From Mycoplasma sp. (ex Biomphalaria glabrata) (GTDB lineage Bacteria > Bacillota_I > Bacilli_A > Mycoplasmatales > GCF-1484045), in assembly GCF_001484045.1 (NCBI RefSeq), contig NZ_CP013128.1, forward strand, positions 228,283 to 292,282: a stretch of 64,000 bases of DNA, given 5' to 3'. Positions 23,711-34,588 of the stretch are shown in pieces; the stretch's first letter is position 1, and each line of letters starts with the position of its first letter. The translations under genes and the position numbers were made by a program. The notes beneath the pieces are model-generated. The model did not search any database. It saw only the letters and a list, made by a program, of their open reading frames with translations, and was not told the DNA's origin.

Positions 23711-24376
23711 ATGAATATATTCAGAAAAGAAAAATCGCCGATAGTTAATGTTCCGAAAAATATTATGTCACTAGTAATCGGACGTTTTAAAGAAAATACT
23801 TACATAGTTTCTAACAAAAATGAATGTATTTTAATCGATCCAGGAAATGATGCAAAAAAAATTATCGATCAAATATTAAAAAATAATTTAACACCAGTTG
23901 CTATTTTATTAACACATGGACATTTCGATCACATTGGAGGCGTTAATGAGATTTTAGAAAAATGAGATCTTACTATTTATGGAGGTAAAAATAGCAATGC
24001 TTTTTGCAGCAATCCTCAATATCATTATGGTTCACCTATAATTTCTATTAACAAAACAATTCATGAACAAGATGATAATACAGAAATTAAGTTAATTAAT
24101 TACCGTATTAAATTTATGGCAACACCAGGTCATACTATGGATTCATGTTTTATAATTTTTGAAGACCTAAATTGTATTTTTACTGGTGATACCTTGTTTT
24201 ATCACGATATTGGGGCTTTGCGTTTTGCTACCAATAATAAAGAGCAAATGCGATTAACGCTTAAAAAAATTAAGGAATTAAGGGATAGTTACCTAATTTT
24301 CCCAGGTCATAATAATTTTTCCACTATAGGAGAAGAAAAAATTAATAATCCTTATTTAATAAAAGATCTAATATAA
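23711..24376 (+). CDS. Metallo-beta-lactamase-fold hydrolase (glyoxalase II-like)
   Basis: 221-residue MBL-fold protein of the YqgX/GloB-like group. Metal ligands are visible: THGHFDHIGG (residues about 75-85), TPGHTMDS, TGDTLF and PGHNN. Such enzymes hydrolyse thioesters or similar bonds; the exact substrate is unknown. AAAGGAAAG ribosome site before ATG 23711. It follows eno by 22 bases, downstream of a terminator, and precedes a small membrane protein. Confidence 0.9.
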
Positions 24377-24387
24377 GTAAGGATAAA

Positions 24388-24618
24388 ATGCATTTAATCG
24401 ATATTATAATCCCATTAATTATTTCTGCGGGTTTGGGAATATTATTTTTATTTCTAAACAAACGACGCCAAAATATTTGAAGAACCGAAAAAAAATGAAC
24501 TCCGTGATCTGACAATAAAATGACAAGAATTTTAGATTTTACATGGCGTAACATTTTTGGAATACTTGCATTTATTTTTTTATTTGGTGCAATATCTATA
24601 ATATTTGCATTAATTTAG
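24388..24618 (+). CDS. Small two-helix membrane protein
   Basis: 76 residues, readable only with TGA as Trp (four sites). Two hydrophobic helices (about 3-22 and 56-76) flank a basic, Trp-rich middle (RRQNIWRTEKKWTPWSDNK). AAGGAT ribosome site, 11 bases after the MBL gene. I do not recognise the family; function unknown. Confidence 0.7.
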
Positions 24619-24643
24619 TTAAAAATTATCGTTTAATAAAGAT

Positions 24644-24674
24644 TTGCATATTTTGAGTAAAAGCAATTTATAAT
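24644..24674 (+). promoter_or_regulatory. Putative promoter of nagB
   Basis: TTGCAT (24644-24649), 19-base spacer, TATAAT (24669-24674), 33 bases before the nagB start. Confidence 0.4.
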
Positions 24675-24707
24675 AAAAGCAAATTAATTAATATTTAAAG
24701 GAATATA

Positions 24708-25475
24708 ATGAAAAATAAAATTTTACTATTTAAAAATCGCAGTAGCGTTGATGCATGATTGGTACAAATTTATAAAGAACAAATTAAAACTAAACCGCAT
24801 AGTGTTTTAGGTTTTGCAACCGGCACAACTCCAATTAATTTTTACAAAATGCTTCAAGAAGATCATCAAAAAAATGGCACAGATTGAAGTAAAATTGTTG
24901 CGTTCAATTTGGATGAGTTTGTTGGTATACCAATTGGTCACAAAGAGTCTTTTAGAACCCAAATGGAAAATAATTTATACAACGGATTGAATATTAATAT
25001 TAAAAATACACACTTACCAGACGGAATGTGCATTGATTTAAGTCAAGAAGCAAATAATTATGAAAAATTAATTAAATCTAAAGGTGGTATTGATCTCCAA
25101 TTTATTACATTAGGGGTAAATGGTCACATGGCATACAATGAACCAGGTACTAGTTTGAAAACTAAAACTCATGTTACAGGATTGACACCAGCTACACGCG
25201 AAGAAATTGTACGACAAGGAAAATTTAGAACATTGGAAGAGACACCAACAGCAGCTATAACTATGGGTGTCAAAACTATTATGAATTGCAAAAAAGTATT
25301 AATGGTAATTGTTGGTGATAATAAGGCAACTATGGCTAAAAAAGCATTGGAAGAGACACCAACAGCAGAAATCCCGGCTTCACAACTACAGAAACACAAA
25401 AAATGCTTATTTGTTATGGATGAAGATTCAGCGAAGTTATTAGATTTAACAAAACACGATGTTAAAAGAATGTAA
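24708..25475 (+). CDS. nagB: Glucosamine-6-phosphate deaminase
   Basis: Converts glucosamine 6-phosphate to fructose 6-phosphate and ammonia, letting amino sugars enter glycolysis. The 255-residue protein shows [17 protein letters not shown] with the catalytic Asp, [12 protein letters not shown] with His, and [10 protein letters not shown]. Start ATG 24708 after AAAGGA. An in-frame 24-base perfect repeat gives [16 protein letters not shown] twice (25231-25254 and 25345-25368). The facing PTS EIICB could supply the substrate as GlcNAc-6-P, but nagA is not in the window. Confidence 0.93.
25231..25368 (+). repeat. 24-base perfect direct repeat inside nagB
   Basis: CATTGGAAGAGACACCAACA plus GCAG occurs at 25231-25254 and again at 25345-25368, in the same reading frame, 90 bases apart. 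It falls on two functionally different segments of NagB. Confidence 0.9.
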
Positions 25476-25477
25476 TA

Positions 25478-25513
25478 TTAATTAAAACCCCTAAAATTAG
25501 GGGTTTTAATTAA
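25478..25513. terminator. Bidirectional terminator between nagB and the facing small gene
   Basis: Perfect 14-bp stem TTAATTAAAACCCC / GGGGTTTTAATTAA with an 8-base loop (25478-25513), T-rich on both sides of the GC core. It overlaps the stop of the opposing small gene by three bases. Confidence 0.85.
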
Positions 25514-25725
25514 TTAGGAAAATTATTATTTAAAATTGTTCCAATTATCACAACAACTATTACAAGAATAAATAAACCTGAAACCACAAATCAAGTTCAA
25601 CGGTTTTTGTAGATACTAATTTTCATTCTTTCGATTAAACTAGAAATTTTAAAATTTGTTACCTTAGAAGTATGCTGTTTTTTAGAATATTTGATCTTTT
25701 TCGTTTTTACATTTTTAGTAACCAT
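25510..25725 (-). CDS. Small basic single-helix membrane protein
   Basis: 71 residues (needs two TGA codons): a Lys-rich N-terminus of about 40 residues, then KNRWTWF and one hydrophobic helix (about 46-66). It starts 3 bases after the PTS EIICB stop with an AAGGAT site. Its shape resembles SecE, but the usual SecE signature is not clear and nusG is not adjacent. Function unknown. Confidence 0.6.
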
Positions 25726-25728
25726 AAA

Positions 25729-27486
25729 TTATCCTTCAATCTTACACATTTTGTTCATAAAGATAACAACGTGCTCAACATCTGTTCCTACAATTATTTG
25801 ATATGAATTTGCACCTAGCCTACGAGTTGCATATGCTCCAGCCGCCTTAATGGCTGCATCATTAATTTTTGAGTTATCCTTAACTTGTAGTCTAATTCTT
25901 GTAGCACAATTTTCTAGAGTAATTATATTGTCTTTTCCAACTTCTTTTAAGAAAATTTCAGCCATACGACGATAGCGATCACTTTTATTTGTACTACTTT
26001 TTGTTGTGGCGCTAATTGATGAAGTTGATGTTTTTTCCCACATGTGTGTCATTTCTTCTTCATCTTTTCTTCCTGGAGTTGGAATATTCATTTTTTTAAT
26101 CAAATAAGAGAATGTAAAGAAATACATGACAAATCCGATAGCGGCAATTGGTCAAACTCATAATGGATTACTAAAAACGGTATTCCCTTGAGCACTAATA
26201 TTATGATCTTGATTAAAAATTGAAATATCTCAACTTGTTTTAAAAGAAATTAAATAATCAATTAACCCAGCTGAAAAACCAAAACCAACATGGATCCCAC
26301 AAGCAATAGTTATAGCACACAAAATTCCTGTAAAAATAGCATGTATTCCTCATAGCAAAGGTGAGACAAAAATAAAAGCAAAAGCAAGTGGTTCATCAAT
26401 TCCTGTTAAAAATGAAACAAATGCTACTCCACCTAAAAAAACTCAAACCTGTTTACGTTTATTTTTAGAAGCTGCATAAACCATTGCAATTGCTGCTCCG
26501 GGTAGACCTCCCAAGAACATTGGGAAATAACCAGTTGTAAATTCCCCTGCTGTATTTAATGAATTTTGGAAAGCATTTATGTCTCCAAAAATTGTTTCAG
26601 TTTGACCAGTGTAAACATTAGTTCCACTAACTGGCAAAGCAAATCATAAAAATGTATTTAAAATATGATGTAAACCAAATGGTTGCATTAAACGATTAAT
26701 AACTCCGTAAATAAATGCACCGATTATTTTTACCCCACTACCTGAACCTAATCAAGTTCCTAATTTAACTAAAGCGAATTGAAATCACGGTCATGTTAAC
26801 GAAAATAATAATGCTAGCGGAATAGATGCAGCTATTCCAACCATCGGAACAAAACGACGTCCACCAAAAAAACTTAAAGCAGCAGGTAATTGAATTTCTT
26901 GATAACGATTATATAGTCATGCAACTATACATCCACAAACAATTCCGCCTAACACTCCTGTGTCCAAAATGTACTGTGGTGCATTTCCCTTTCCCATATC
27001 TAAATACATTAATTCAGATAATGATTGACCATTGCTCATAGTAACATTCAAAACGTGCCCATAAAACAATTCTGGAAACATTCCTTTTGCTGTTAATGAC
27101 TGAAGAATTAAATACGAAATTCCTCCAACAAGTGCAGCTTCTCCACGATTATCTCTAGCTAAACCAAATCCAAGTCCGATTGCAAAAACTAATGCAATGT
27201 ATGTGAATACAGTTGCTCCGGGAATGTGAATTACTTGCCCTATTCAATAAAGAATATGATATCCGATTCCATTTAAAACATTCGATGTTCCCTTTTGAGT
27301 GGAAAGATCTATGAATAGTTGACCGATACGATTCAATAATGCTGCAAAAGGCAAAATTGCTATTGGATACATCAACGCTTTCCCTAAACGCTGTAGTTTT
27401 GCCATCATACGATCTTTAAAGTCAGTATATTTATTTGATTTAATATTATTTAAAGCGGGTGATTTTTTTAATGTTTTTGTATCCAT
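25729..27486 (-). CDS. PTS EIICB transporter, glucose/N-acetylglucosamine family
   Basis: 585-residue sugar permease of the phosphotransferase system. EIIC (about 30-480) has ten or so hydrophobic segments with HHILNTFLWFALP and FLTGIDEPLAFAFIF (the GITEP-type sugar-binding motif). After the linker MNIPTPGRKDEEE comes EIIB with its phosphorylated Cys in ENCATRIRLQ. No EIIA domain is fused, so Crr (55400-55891) may serve it. GAGGGG site before ATG 27486. nagB facing it hints at GlcNAc as substrate; this is inference. Reads through intact, unlike the ptsG paralogue at 55909-57689. Confidence 0.9.
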
Positions 27487-27680
27487 GTTTTTGCCCCTCA
27501 TTTTTAATTTTAAATTAAAAAAAAGAACAATCATTAAGAACAACATTAGGATTTTTAGTTCAACAAAATATTAATACAATAGTATTTTTATATTATTTAA
27601 AAAAACAAATATTTATTAGCATTTTCACATTACTAAGTTTTATATACTAGAAATAGATAAATAATTAAAAAAAGGAATAT

Positions 27681-28031
27681 ATGGCTTTCTCAAGAGAAAA
27701 AAAATTAGATATGTGAAATGAACGTTACGGAGACAAAGAAGTTGCTAAATGTCGTTGTTTTTGTCCAATGCATAAAAATAAGTTAGGAAAATTAAATGAA
27801 GATGGTGGATGAGATGTCGGGGTTAAAATGTTTAAAAAAGATGATGGTAATCCCTCTAACTATCGTCCTTTATGTAAAAATTGTATAGCTAATCAGAAAA
27901 AAGAAAAACCTACTAAAAAAACTAAAGCAGCAGCTAAAAAAGAAAAAAATAGAGCATTGCTCTATTTTTTTATGGTGATGCGATTTTTTATTAAAATAAT
28001 TTCTTATAAAAATAAAAAATGGTGCACGTGA
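27681..28031 (+). CDS. Small degenerate HNH/zinc-finger-like protein
   Basis: 116 residues as read. CRCFCPMHK near residue 25, GGWDVGVKMFKKDDGNPSNY and RPLCKNC at about 74-80 recall the zinc-ribbon frame of HNH nucleases (Cys pair, W-x-V-G, N, R-PLC-x-x-C), but the catalytic His of W-x-x-[DG]-H is replaced. A Lys/Ala-rich tail follows. AAAGGAA site before ATG 27681. The frame then crosses a terminator hairpin and ends within tRNA-Leu; one more A in the A7 run at 27943-27949 would give a TAG just before the hairpin, so the true protein is probably about 90 residues. Confidence 0.7.
27945..27972. terminator. Bidirectional terminator (HNH-like gene / tRNA-Leu)
   Basis: Stem AAATAGAGC-ATT-GCTCTATTT (27947-27967) with T runs on the 3' side of both strands. 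It serves the plus-strand gene and tRNA-Leu on the minus strand. Confidence 0.8.
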
Positions 28032-28104
28032 AGGGAGTCGAACCCCCACGCCGTAAGGCGCTAGATCCTAAGTCTAGTGCGTCTGCCAATTCCGCCACAC
28101 GTGC
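28020..28104 (-). tRNA. tRNA-Leu (TAG)
   Basis: 85-base class II tRNA, acceptor GCACGTG/CACGTGC, long variable arm, anticodon loop CTTAGGA giving TAG, encoded CCA. Confidence 0.95.
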
Positions 28105-28132
28105 ATAATCTTTATCTCTTAGGACATATTAA

Positions 28133-28161
28133 ATTATATAATTTTTATCAAAAAATAACAA
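28133..28161 (-). promoter_or_regulatory. Promoter of tRNA-Leu
   Basis: Minus-strand TTGTTA (28156-28161), 17-base spacer, TATAAT (28133-28138), about 29 bases before the tRNA. Confidence 0.6.
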
Positions 28162-28176
28162 TATTTATGAGTTTAA

Positions 28177-29226
28177 TTATTTATTTCGCTTAGCATGGCT
28201 AACTGGATTTCATCAAGGATTATTGTTTCAATGGTAATCATTTGTAAATTCTTCCTTAGTTAATATATCTGTCATAATGATGGCTGGATTAAATAATGCA
28301 CAACGCCCGATTGCAACAGCATCGGCACCGTTATCTAATGCCTTTAAAACGTCTTCTCTAGTTTTATAACGATTAACCGCAATAACGTTTTTTTTCGTAA
28401 GAGTTCTAAACGTTTTCATTTGACTAAAAAACGGTAACTGTTGGTCGTAAGTCATTTCTTCTTTAATAATTTTGTTGCTTTTTAAATCAATTATATCCCC
28501 GCCAGAAATATGATAATAATCCAAATACTTATCTAATTCTTTAACGATTGGTGCAAAGTCTAACGTTTTAAAAGTGGCATTATCGTTATCAGATGGAGAT
28601 AATCTAATCCCGGTTGGTAGAATTTTTGATATACCTTTAACAATTTCAATTAAATATTTACCGCGTTCACATATATCTTTTGTCTTAATTAAGTCATTTG
28701 TATAAGGATTTAACATTGAACAAATTAAATAACCGTGCGCTCCATGAATTTCAATAAAATCGAATCCAGCCTTTTTAGCTCGTTTAGCTGCACTAATAAA
28801 ATTTTGAACTACTTCTATTAAATCATTGTCATTACAAAATCTAGCATTAGTTCCAAATCATTCGTTCGCTTTTTTGGTTACACCAAAAGCATTTGGTACT
28901 TCTGCTTTAGAACCAGCATGCGCTAATTGAATACCAATTTTAGAACCCCCTTTTTTAACAATTTCTACGATTTTTTTAAGACCATCTATGTGGCGATCAT
29001 CTCATAAACCCAGATCTTTTTCAGTAATTTTAGCATTTGGACTAACAGCTGTAGCTTCAACTATGATGGTTCCATACCCGCCATAAGACCTTGCTCCATA
29101 ATGCATAATGTGATAATCATTAGCATAACCATCAATAGACATGGCTGTGTCCATAGGTGGTAAAATAATTCTGTTTCTTGCAATTACGTTACTTAATAAT
29201 TCAAGTGAATCACTTATTTTTTTCAT
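28177..29226 (-). CDS. NADH:flavin oxidoreductase, old yellow enzyme family
   Basis: 349-residue FMN-dependent TIM-barrel enzyme of the YqjM type. [14 protein letters not shown] (FMN binding), [27 protein letters not shown] and [14 protein letters not shown] are family motifs in the right order. Members reduce activated C=C bonds in xenobiotics or oxidative-stress products; the natural substrate is unknown. Starts 8 bases after folD with an AAGGAAA site. Confidence 0.9.
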
Positions 29227-29234
29227 AATTTTCC

Positions 29235-30101
29235 TTAATCAATAATTTTAATGGCATATTTCTTATAGACTTGCAGTTGATTATACATCAGCATTGCTAC
29301 AGTCATAGGTCCGACTCCCCCAGGCACTGGAGTGATCCATGAGGCCTTTTTTGACACTTCATCAAAATCAAAATCGCCCGACAGTTTTCCTTTTTCGTTT
29401 TGAGAAATTCCTACATCTATGCAAATTGCCCCATCTTTAATCATATCGGCAGTTATAGATTTAGGTCTTCCTGTTGCAGAAATAACTATATCACCTAGTT
29501 TTGTAAAATACTTTAAATCACTTATGTATCGATGCGTTATCGTAATGACTGCTTTTTCGTTTAACAACATTAGCGCCATCGGTCTTCCCACTATTTGACT
29601 TCTACCAATAATAACAGCGTGTTTTCCTTCGCATGAAATATTATATTCATCTAGTAATTTCATAATTCCAAATGGTGTACATGCTTGAACATCAGCATTA
29701 TCTTGTGCTAATCTTCCCATGTTCAAAGGATTAAAACCGTCGACATCTTTTTGATAAGAAATTTTTAACATAATATCACGTTTGCGAATTGGTTTAGGTA
29801 GAGGAAATTGAACTAGAATTCCGTGAATACTTGGATTATTATTTAATTCGTCTATTTTAATGTCTAATTCTTCTTCTGTAATGTTTTCATCTAATCTGAT
29901 AATTTCTGAATCAATTCCACAATATTCGCATGCCTTAATTTTGTGTGTAACATATTTTTGGCTTGAATAATTATTACCAACCATAAGAACAACTAATTTA
30001 GGTTTACTAAATCCTTTTTCTATTAAAGTGATGATTTCTTGTTTGATTTGGTCTTTTATTTTCTTAGCTAAAGATGAACCATCTAGTATTTTTGCTGCCA
30101 T
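29235..30101 (-). CDS. folD: FolD, methylenetetrahydrofolate dehydrogenase/cyclohydrolase
   Basis: Bifunctional enzyme producing 10-formyl-THF from methylene-THF. 288 residues: YVTHKIKAC with the catalytic Lys, ILVQFPLPK, DVDGFNPLNMG, CTPFGIM, the NADP fold VIIGRSQIVGRP and PGGVGPMT. It lies directly downstream of the purine operon (54 bases after purD). Its product is the formyl donor of PurN and PurH, so the position is functionally coherent. Confidence 0.96.
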   Translation of the reverse strand: MAAKILDGSSLAKKIKDQIKQEIITLIEKGFSKPKLVVLMVGNNYSSQKYVTHKIKACEYCGIDSEIIRLDENITEEELDIKIDELNNNPSIHGILVQFPLPKPIRKRDIMLKISYQKDVDGFNPLNMGRLAQDNADVQACTPFGIMKLLDEYNISCEGKHAVIIGRSQIVGRPMALMLLNEKAVITITHRYISDLKYFTKLGDIVISATGRPKSITADMIKDGAICIDVGISQNEKGKLSGDFDFDEVSKKASWITPVPGGVGPMTVAMLMYNQLQVYKKYAIKIID

Positions 30102-30129
30102 AAGTCATCCTTTAAAACAAACTATTTTT

Positions 30130-30135
30130 ATTATA
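30130..30135 (-). promoter_or_regulatory. Putative -10 element of folD
   Basis: TATAAT on the minus strand in the 54-base purD-folD gap; a TTAAAA lies about 18 bases upstream. folD may have its own promoter or be read through from the purine operon. Confidence 0.35.
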
Positions 30136-30155
30136 CAAGTTGAAAGAAATTATTT

Positions 30156-31424
30156 TTAAAAATTTTTCCTACCAATGTCTGTACGATAATGAAATTCATT
30201 CCCAACAGAGTTTTCAATTTTGTCATAAATATTTTTGTAAATAACTCGAAATGGTTTTTTTGATTTATGAATAATCATTGCTATTCTTCCACCATTAGCT
30301 AATCATTCGTCATTAACCCGTTTAGCACCCATAATAATTAATTCTTTTTCATCAAATTTTCTCAATGAACTAACATCAAAATCTTTTTTATATTGTTCTG
30401 GATATCCAGGAGCTGCCAAAACAACACCTAAAACGTTATCCTTACTAAATTTTAATTTCAAAGGTTTATTGCTAAAATAATTGTCAAATACTTCTACTAA
30501 ATCATTTTTAAGAAGTTCCATTATTCCTTCAGTTTCTGGATCACCAAAACGAACATTGTATTCAATTACTTTTTGTTCACCATGACTATCTTTCATAATT
30601 CCTGTAAATAACACTCCATAGTATGGGTTTCCGGTATTTGATAAATGATCTACAAGAGGTTTAACGCATGTATTAATAGCTTTTTCAATATCTTTTTTTG
30701 TTAAGTTCTTTGGGTTATTATAAATACCCATTCCTCCCGTATTAGATCCTTTATCATAATTAAAAACACGCTTATGATCACAAATCACTGGCAATGGATA
30801 AATTTCTTTGTCACGAACAATTGTAAGAAGTGAATATTCAAACCCTTCTAGAAATTCTTCAATTACCAAAATATTATCTTCACCATATAAATGTTTTTCA
30901 AAAATTTGTTTTCCGTATTTTAAAGCTTCATCAATTGAGTTAGTAATCAAAACACCTTTGCCACCGGCTAAATTAGAAGATTTAATAACTAGAGGAAATT
31001 TTTTTCAAGTTTTTAAAATATGTTCTAATTCTTTAAGAGAATATGCTTCTAAATATTTTGCAGTCGGGATATTGCATTTATTCATCAAAATTTTTGAAAA
31101 TGATTTAGAACCTTCTAACTGAGCGCAATATTTATTTGGACCAAAGCATTTAATTCCGTTTTTATTCAAAAAATCAACAATGCCGTTTGCTAATTGTTCT
31201 TCTGGCCCCACAACCACAAAATCTACATCGATAGAATTACAGTAATCCAAAATACTGTTTAAATCATTTGCGTTCATTCAGGTTTTTTTATAAACATGTC
31301 TTCATAAACTAGAACCTGGTAACGTATGAATGATTGGTTTGTGTTTAGATTTCAAAAATTTTTTTGCAATTGCATGTTCTCTTCCGCCAGAACCTATTAT
31401 TAAAATATTTTGCTTTTTTTTCAT
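30156..31424 (-). CDS. purD: PurD, phosphoribosylamine-glycine ligase
   Basis: Second step of IMP synthesis: phosphoribosylamine plus glycine plus ATP gives GAR. 422 residues, normal length. ATP-grasp enzyme: N-terminal [27 protein letters not shown]-binding [27 protein letters not shown], the glycinamide signature SNTGGMGIY and [11 protein letters not shown]. Starts one base after the purH stop. Last pur gene of the operon. Confidence 0.95.
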
Positions 31425-31425
31425 A

Positions 31426-32973
31426 TTAGTGTAAAAAATGTCGCTTTCCTGTTAAATACATAACTAAATCTAGTTGATTACATTTTTCAATAACATCCTT
31501 ATCTTTAATGCTACCACCAGTTTGCGCAATTGCTACAATAGGATATTGTGAAATTAATTCTATTGAATCTGGCATCGGAAAAAAAGCGTCTGAAGCTAAA
31601 ACGGCATTTTTTAATATTTCTTTATTACTTTCAAGAGCTAATTTTACTGCTTGAACACGATTAGTTTGACCAACACCGATACCTAATAATTGTCCATTTT
31701 GTGCAACACATATTGCATTAGATTTTAGATGCTTACAAATTTTTCAGGCAAAATGTAAATCATTTAATGCGCTTGCATTCTCTCTTTTTGTTACGCAATG
31801 CCAATTTTTGAAATCATCTTTTCAATCTGGAAAATCTGAATCTTGATAAAGAACGCCACCATTAATTGATTTAAAAGTGAAAGGTTGGTCGCATTTGATT
31901 TCAAAATCAAGAATTAATAATCTTAAATTTTTTTTAGTTTTTAAGATTTCTTCAGCTTCTTTTGTAAAACCTTGCGCAATGATTATTTCCAAAAATATTG
32001 TATTTAATTCATTTGCTATCTTAGGAGTTATAATTGTGTTAGTTGCAATAATTCCGCCAAATATTGAAATTTTATCCCCTTCATAACATTTTCTTCAAGC
32101 TTTATATTCGTCATCATCTATTCCAACGCCACAAGGATTTGTGTGTTTTAACGCTGTATAGCATTTTTTGCTACTAAAATCTCTCACAATATTTATAGCT
32201 GCATTAGCATCATTGATATTGTTATAAGATAATTCTTTTCCGTGAATTTGCTTTGCCTTCAAAATGGTAAATAAATTAAACGCATTGTCTTCATAAACTG
32301 CTGCATCTTGATGCGGATTTTCCCCATAACGGAGGGATTGAACTTTTCTCATCGGAATAGCGAAGTTATCTAAATAACTAATATTATTAATTCTCGAAAA
32401 ATATTGTGCAATTTTAGCATCATAGTAACTTGTATACGCAAATACTTTATTTGCTAAATATTTTCTAGTAGATATGGTCGTTTTACCATATTCAATTATT
32501 TCCTTTTTTACGATTTCGTAATCATTTGGATCAAAAATAACTGTGACGTGCTTATGATTTTTTGCTCCACTACGTAACATAGATGGTCCACCTATATCAA
32601 TATTTTCAACAGCATCCTCGTATTTACAATTTTGATTAGTTATTACATCTTCAAATGGGTATAGGTTAATGACAACAAATTCAATCGGCGAAATATTATT
32701 TTTAACAATTGTTTTAACATGTTCTTCAACATCAAGATCTGCCAATAAGCCGCCATGAATTATCGGATGCAATGTTTTAACTCTTCCATCCAAAATTTCT
32801 TCTGAATGTGTTAAATCCTTAACTTGAATAACATCTAATCCTTCTTTTTTAAGAAGATTAAAAGTTCCTCCCGTAGAAATAATTTTTATTCCATATGCAT
32901 TCAAAAATTTTGCGAATTCAACGACTCCATCTTTTTTGCTAACAGAAATTAATGCATATCTTGTTTGTTTCAT
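31426..32973 (-). CDS. purH: PurH, AICAR transformylase / IMP cyclohydrolase
   Basis: Catalyses the last two steps to IMP. 515 residues. The N-terminal cyclohydrolase (MGS-like) domain shows [29 protein letters not shown] and [15 protein letters not shown]; the C-terminal transformylase has [18 protein letters not shown] with the catalytic Lys-His and QTNRVQAV, and the protein ends GKRHFLH. I chose the ATG at 32973 (AGGGG five bases upstream); ATGs at 32976 and 32988 are in frame. Needs 10-formyl-THF. Confidence 0.95.
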
Positions 32974-32996
32974 CATCACCCCTAACATTTACTATT

Positions 32997-33575
32997 TTAA
33001 TCCCTTTGCTCGTAATTTTGTAATAACTTCTGGAGGGTTTTTATATATAAAACATGTTCGATTTTATGAATTTCATGAGTAATTTCTTCTAAAGACTTTT
33101 CGTAATTTACTTTAATTTTATCTTGAAGAATAATTTTTCCAGTATCAACTCCACCATCAACATAATGAGTTGTTACACCAATATATTCGTCATGATTATC
33201 ATAAGCTTTTTTAATCGCACCAATTCCTGGATAACTTGGTAATAGTGATGGATGAATATTTATAATTCGATTTTGAAACTTATCAATAAAAGATGTAGAC
33301 AATATTTTCATAAAGCCTGCCAATAAAATATAATCCACTTCATCATTTACTAATAAATCTATAATACTTTTTTCAGCATCAGTTTTTGATTTGTGTTGGT
33401 TATAATCGACCAAATATGATTGAATATTTAATTTTTTTGCCCGTTCCAAGATATAGGCATTCGGTTTATCGCAAATAACCATCACTAATTTATATTGATT
33501 TTTATTTTTAATAATATACTCTGCTAGTGCTTGAAAGTTTGAACCATTACCTGAACCAAAAATTGCTATTTTCAT
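32997..33575 (-). CDS. purN: PurN, GAR transformylase
   Basis: Third step: formylates GAR using 10-formyl-THF. 192 residues, normal for the family. Motifs: IFGSGNGSNFQAL, LLAGFMKILS, the catalytic block IINIHPSLLPSYPGIGAIKKA with Asn and His, and VTTHYVDGGVDTG. The start overlaps purM by 10 bases. Folate dependence (rather than formate-dependent PurT) fits with folD downstream. Confidence 0.95.
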   Translation of the reverse strand: MKIAIFGSGNGSNFQALAEYIIKNKNQYKLVMVICDKPNAYILERAKKLNIQSYLVDYNQHKSKTDAEKSIIDLLVNDEVDYILLAGFMKILSTSFIDKFQNRIINIHPSLLPSYPGIGAIKKAYDNHDEYIGVTTHYVDGGVDTGKIILQDKIKVNYEKSLEEITHEIHKIEHVLYIKTLQKLLQNYEQRD

Positions 33576-34588
33576 AAAATATTAATAGTTTTGTTCCCTG
33601 TTATTGTTTCTCCGATTTGACATGCCTTAACGTTATGAAAACTCAAAATTTTTAGCGTTTTTTCTACATCTTTTTTATTTACTACAACAAAAAAACCCAT
33701 CCCCATGTTGAAAATATTAAACATTTCTTTATGATCAACATTTCCTTCTTTTTCGATAAATTGAAAAATACTAGGAACATTAATTAATTCTTCTTTAATA
33801 TTTGCTGATATGTTATCTGGAAAACATCTAGGTAAATTTTCAATTATACCGCCTCCCGTGTTGTTTGCTAAACCTAAAACATCAACCTTCTCAATCAAAT
33901 CCAAAATTGGATTTACATAAATTTTAGTTGGTTCCATTACAATATCCAAAATGCTTCTTCCATTTAGTTGTTCATGATAATGTTCAGGTTTTAAAACCTT
34001 GCGAACTAAAGAATAACCATTTGAGTGAATACCAGACGATTCAAGTGCAATAATTATATTCCCTGGTTTGATTTTACTTCCTAAAATTAATTTTTTCTTG
34101 TTACATATCCCTGTAGCCATTCCAGCCAAATCTAGGTCACCCGGTTTATACATATCTGACATTTCTGCTGTTTCCCCGCCTAAAAGTGCACAATCAATAG
34201 GATCTAAAGACTCAACAATGCTTTTTATAATAATTTCTATTTGATCGGGATTAACTTTGTGTGTGCCAATATAATCTAAAAAAAATAACGGTTTAGCACC
34301 GTGGCATATTAAATCATTAACACACATAGCAACCAAATCTTGTCCTATATTTTCTAAACGATTATGATTTAAAGCAATCATCAATTTAGTACCAACACCA
34401 TCAGTTGAAGATAACAAAATAGGATTTTTAATTTTTAAATGACTAAAATCAAATGCCCCAGCAAACATTCCAATATTATTTTTAAAAACCCCGCGAACTT
34501 GTTTTTTTGCTATCTTTTTAATTCGGTTAACAACTTCATAACCAGCTTCGATATCAACACCTGATTTTTTATAACTATTTGTTTTCAT
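33566..34588 (-). CDS. purM: PurM, AIR synthetase
   Basis: Fifth step: cyclises FGAM to AIR with ATP. 340 residues, normal length. Motifs: KKSGVDIEAG at the N-terminus, LLSSTDGVGTKLMIA, MCVNDLICHGAKPLFFLDY, LLGGETAEMSDMY, GIHSNGYSLVR and NTGGGIIENLPR. The frame passes a TGA Trp two codons before the TAG. ACGAGGT ribosome site. Overlaps purF by 14 bases and purN by 10. Confidence 0.96.
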
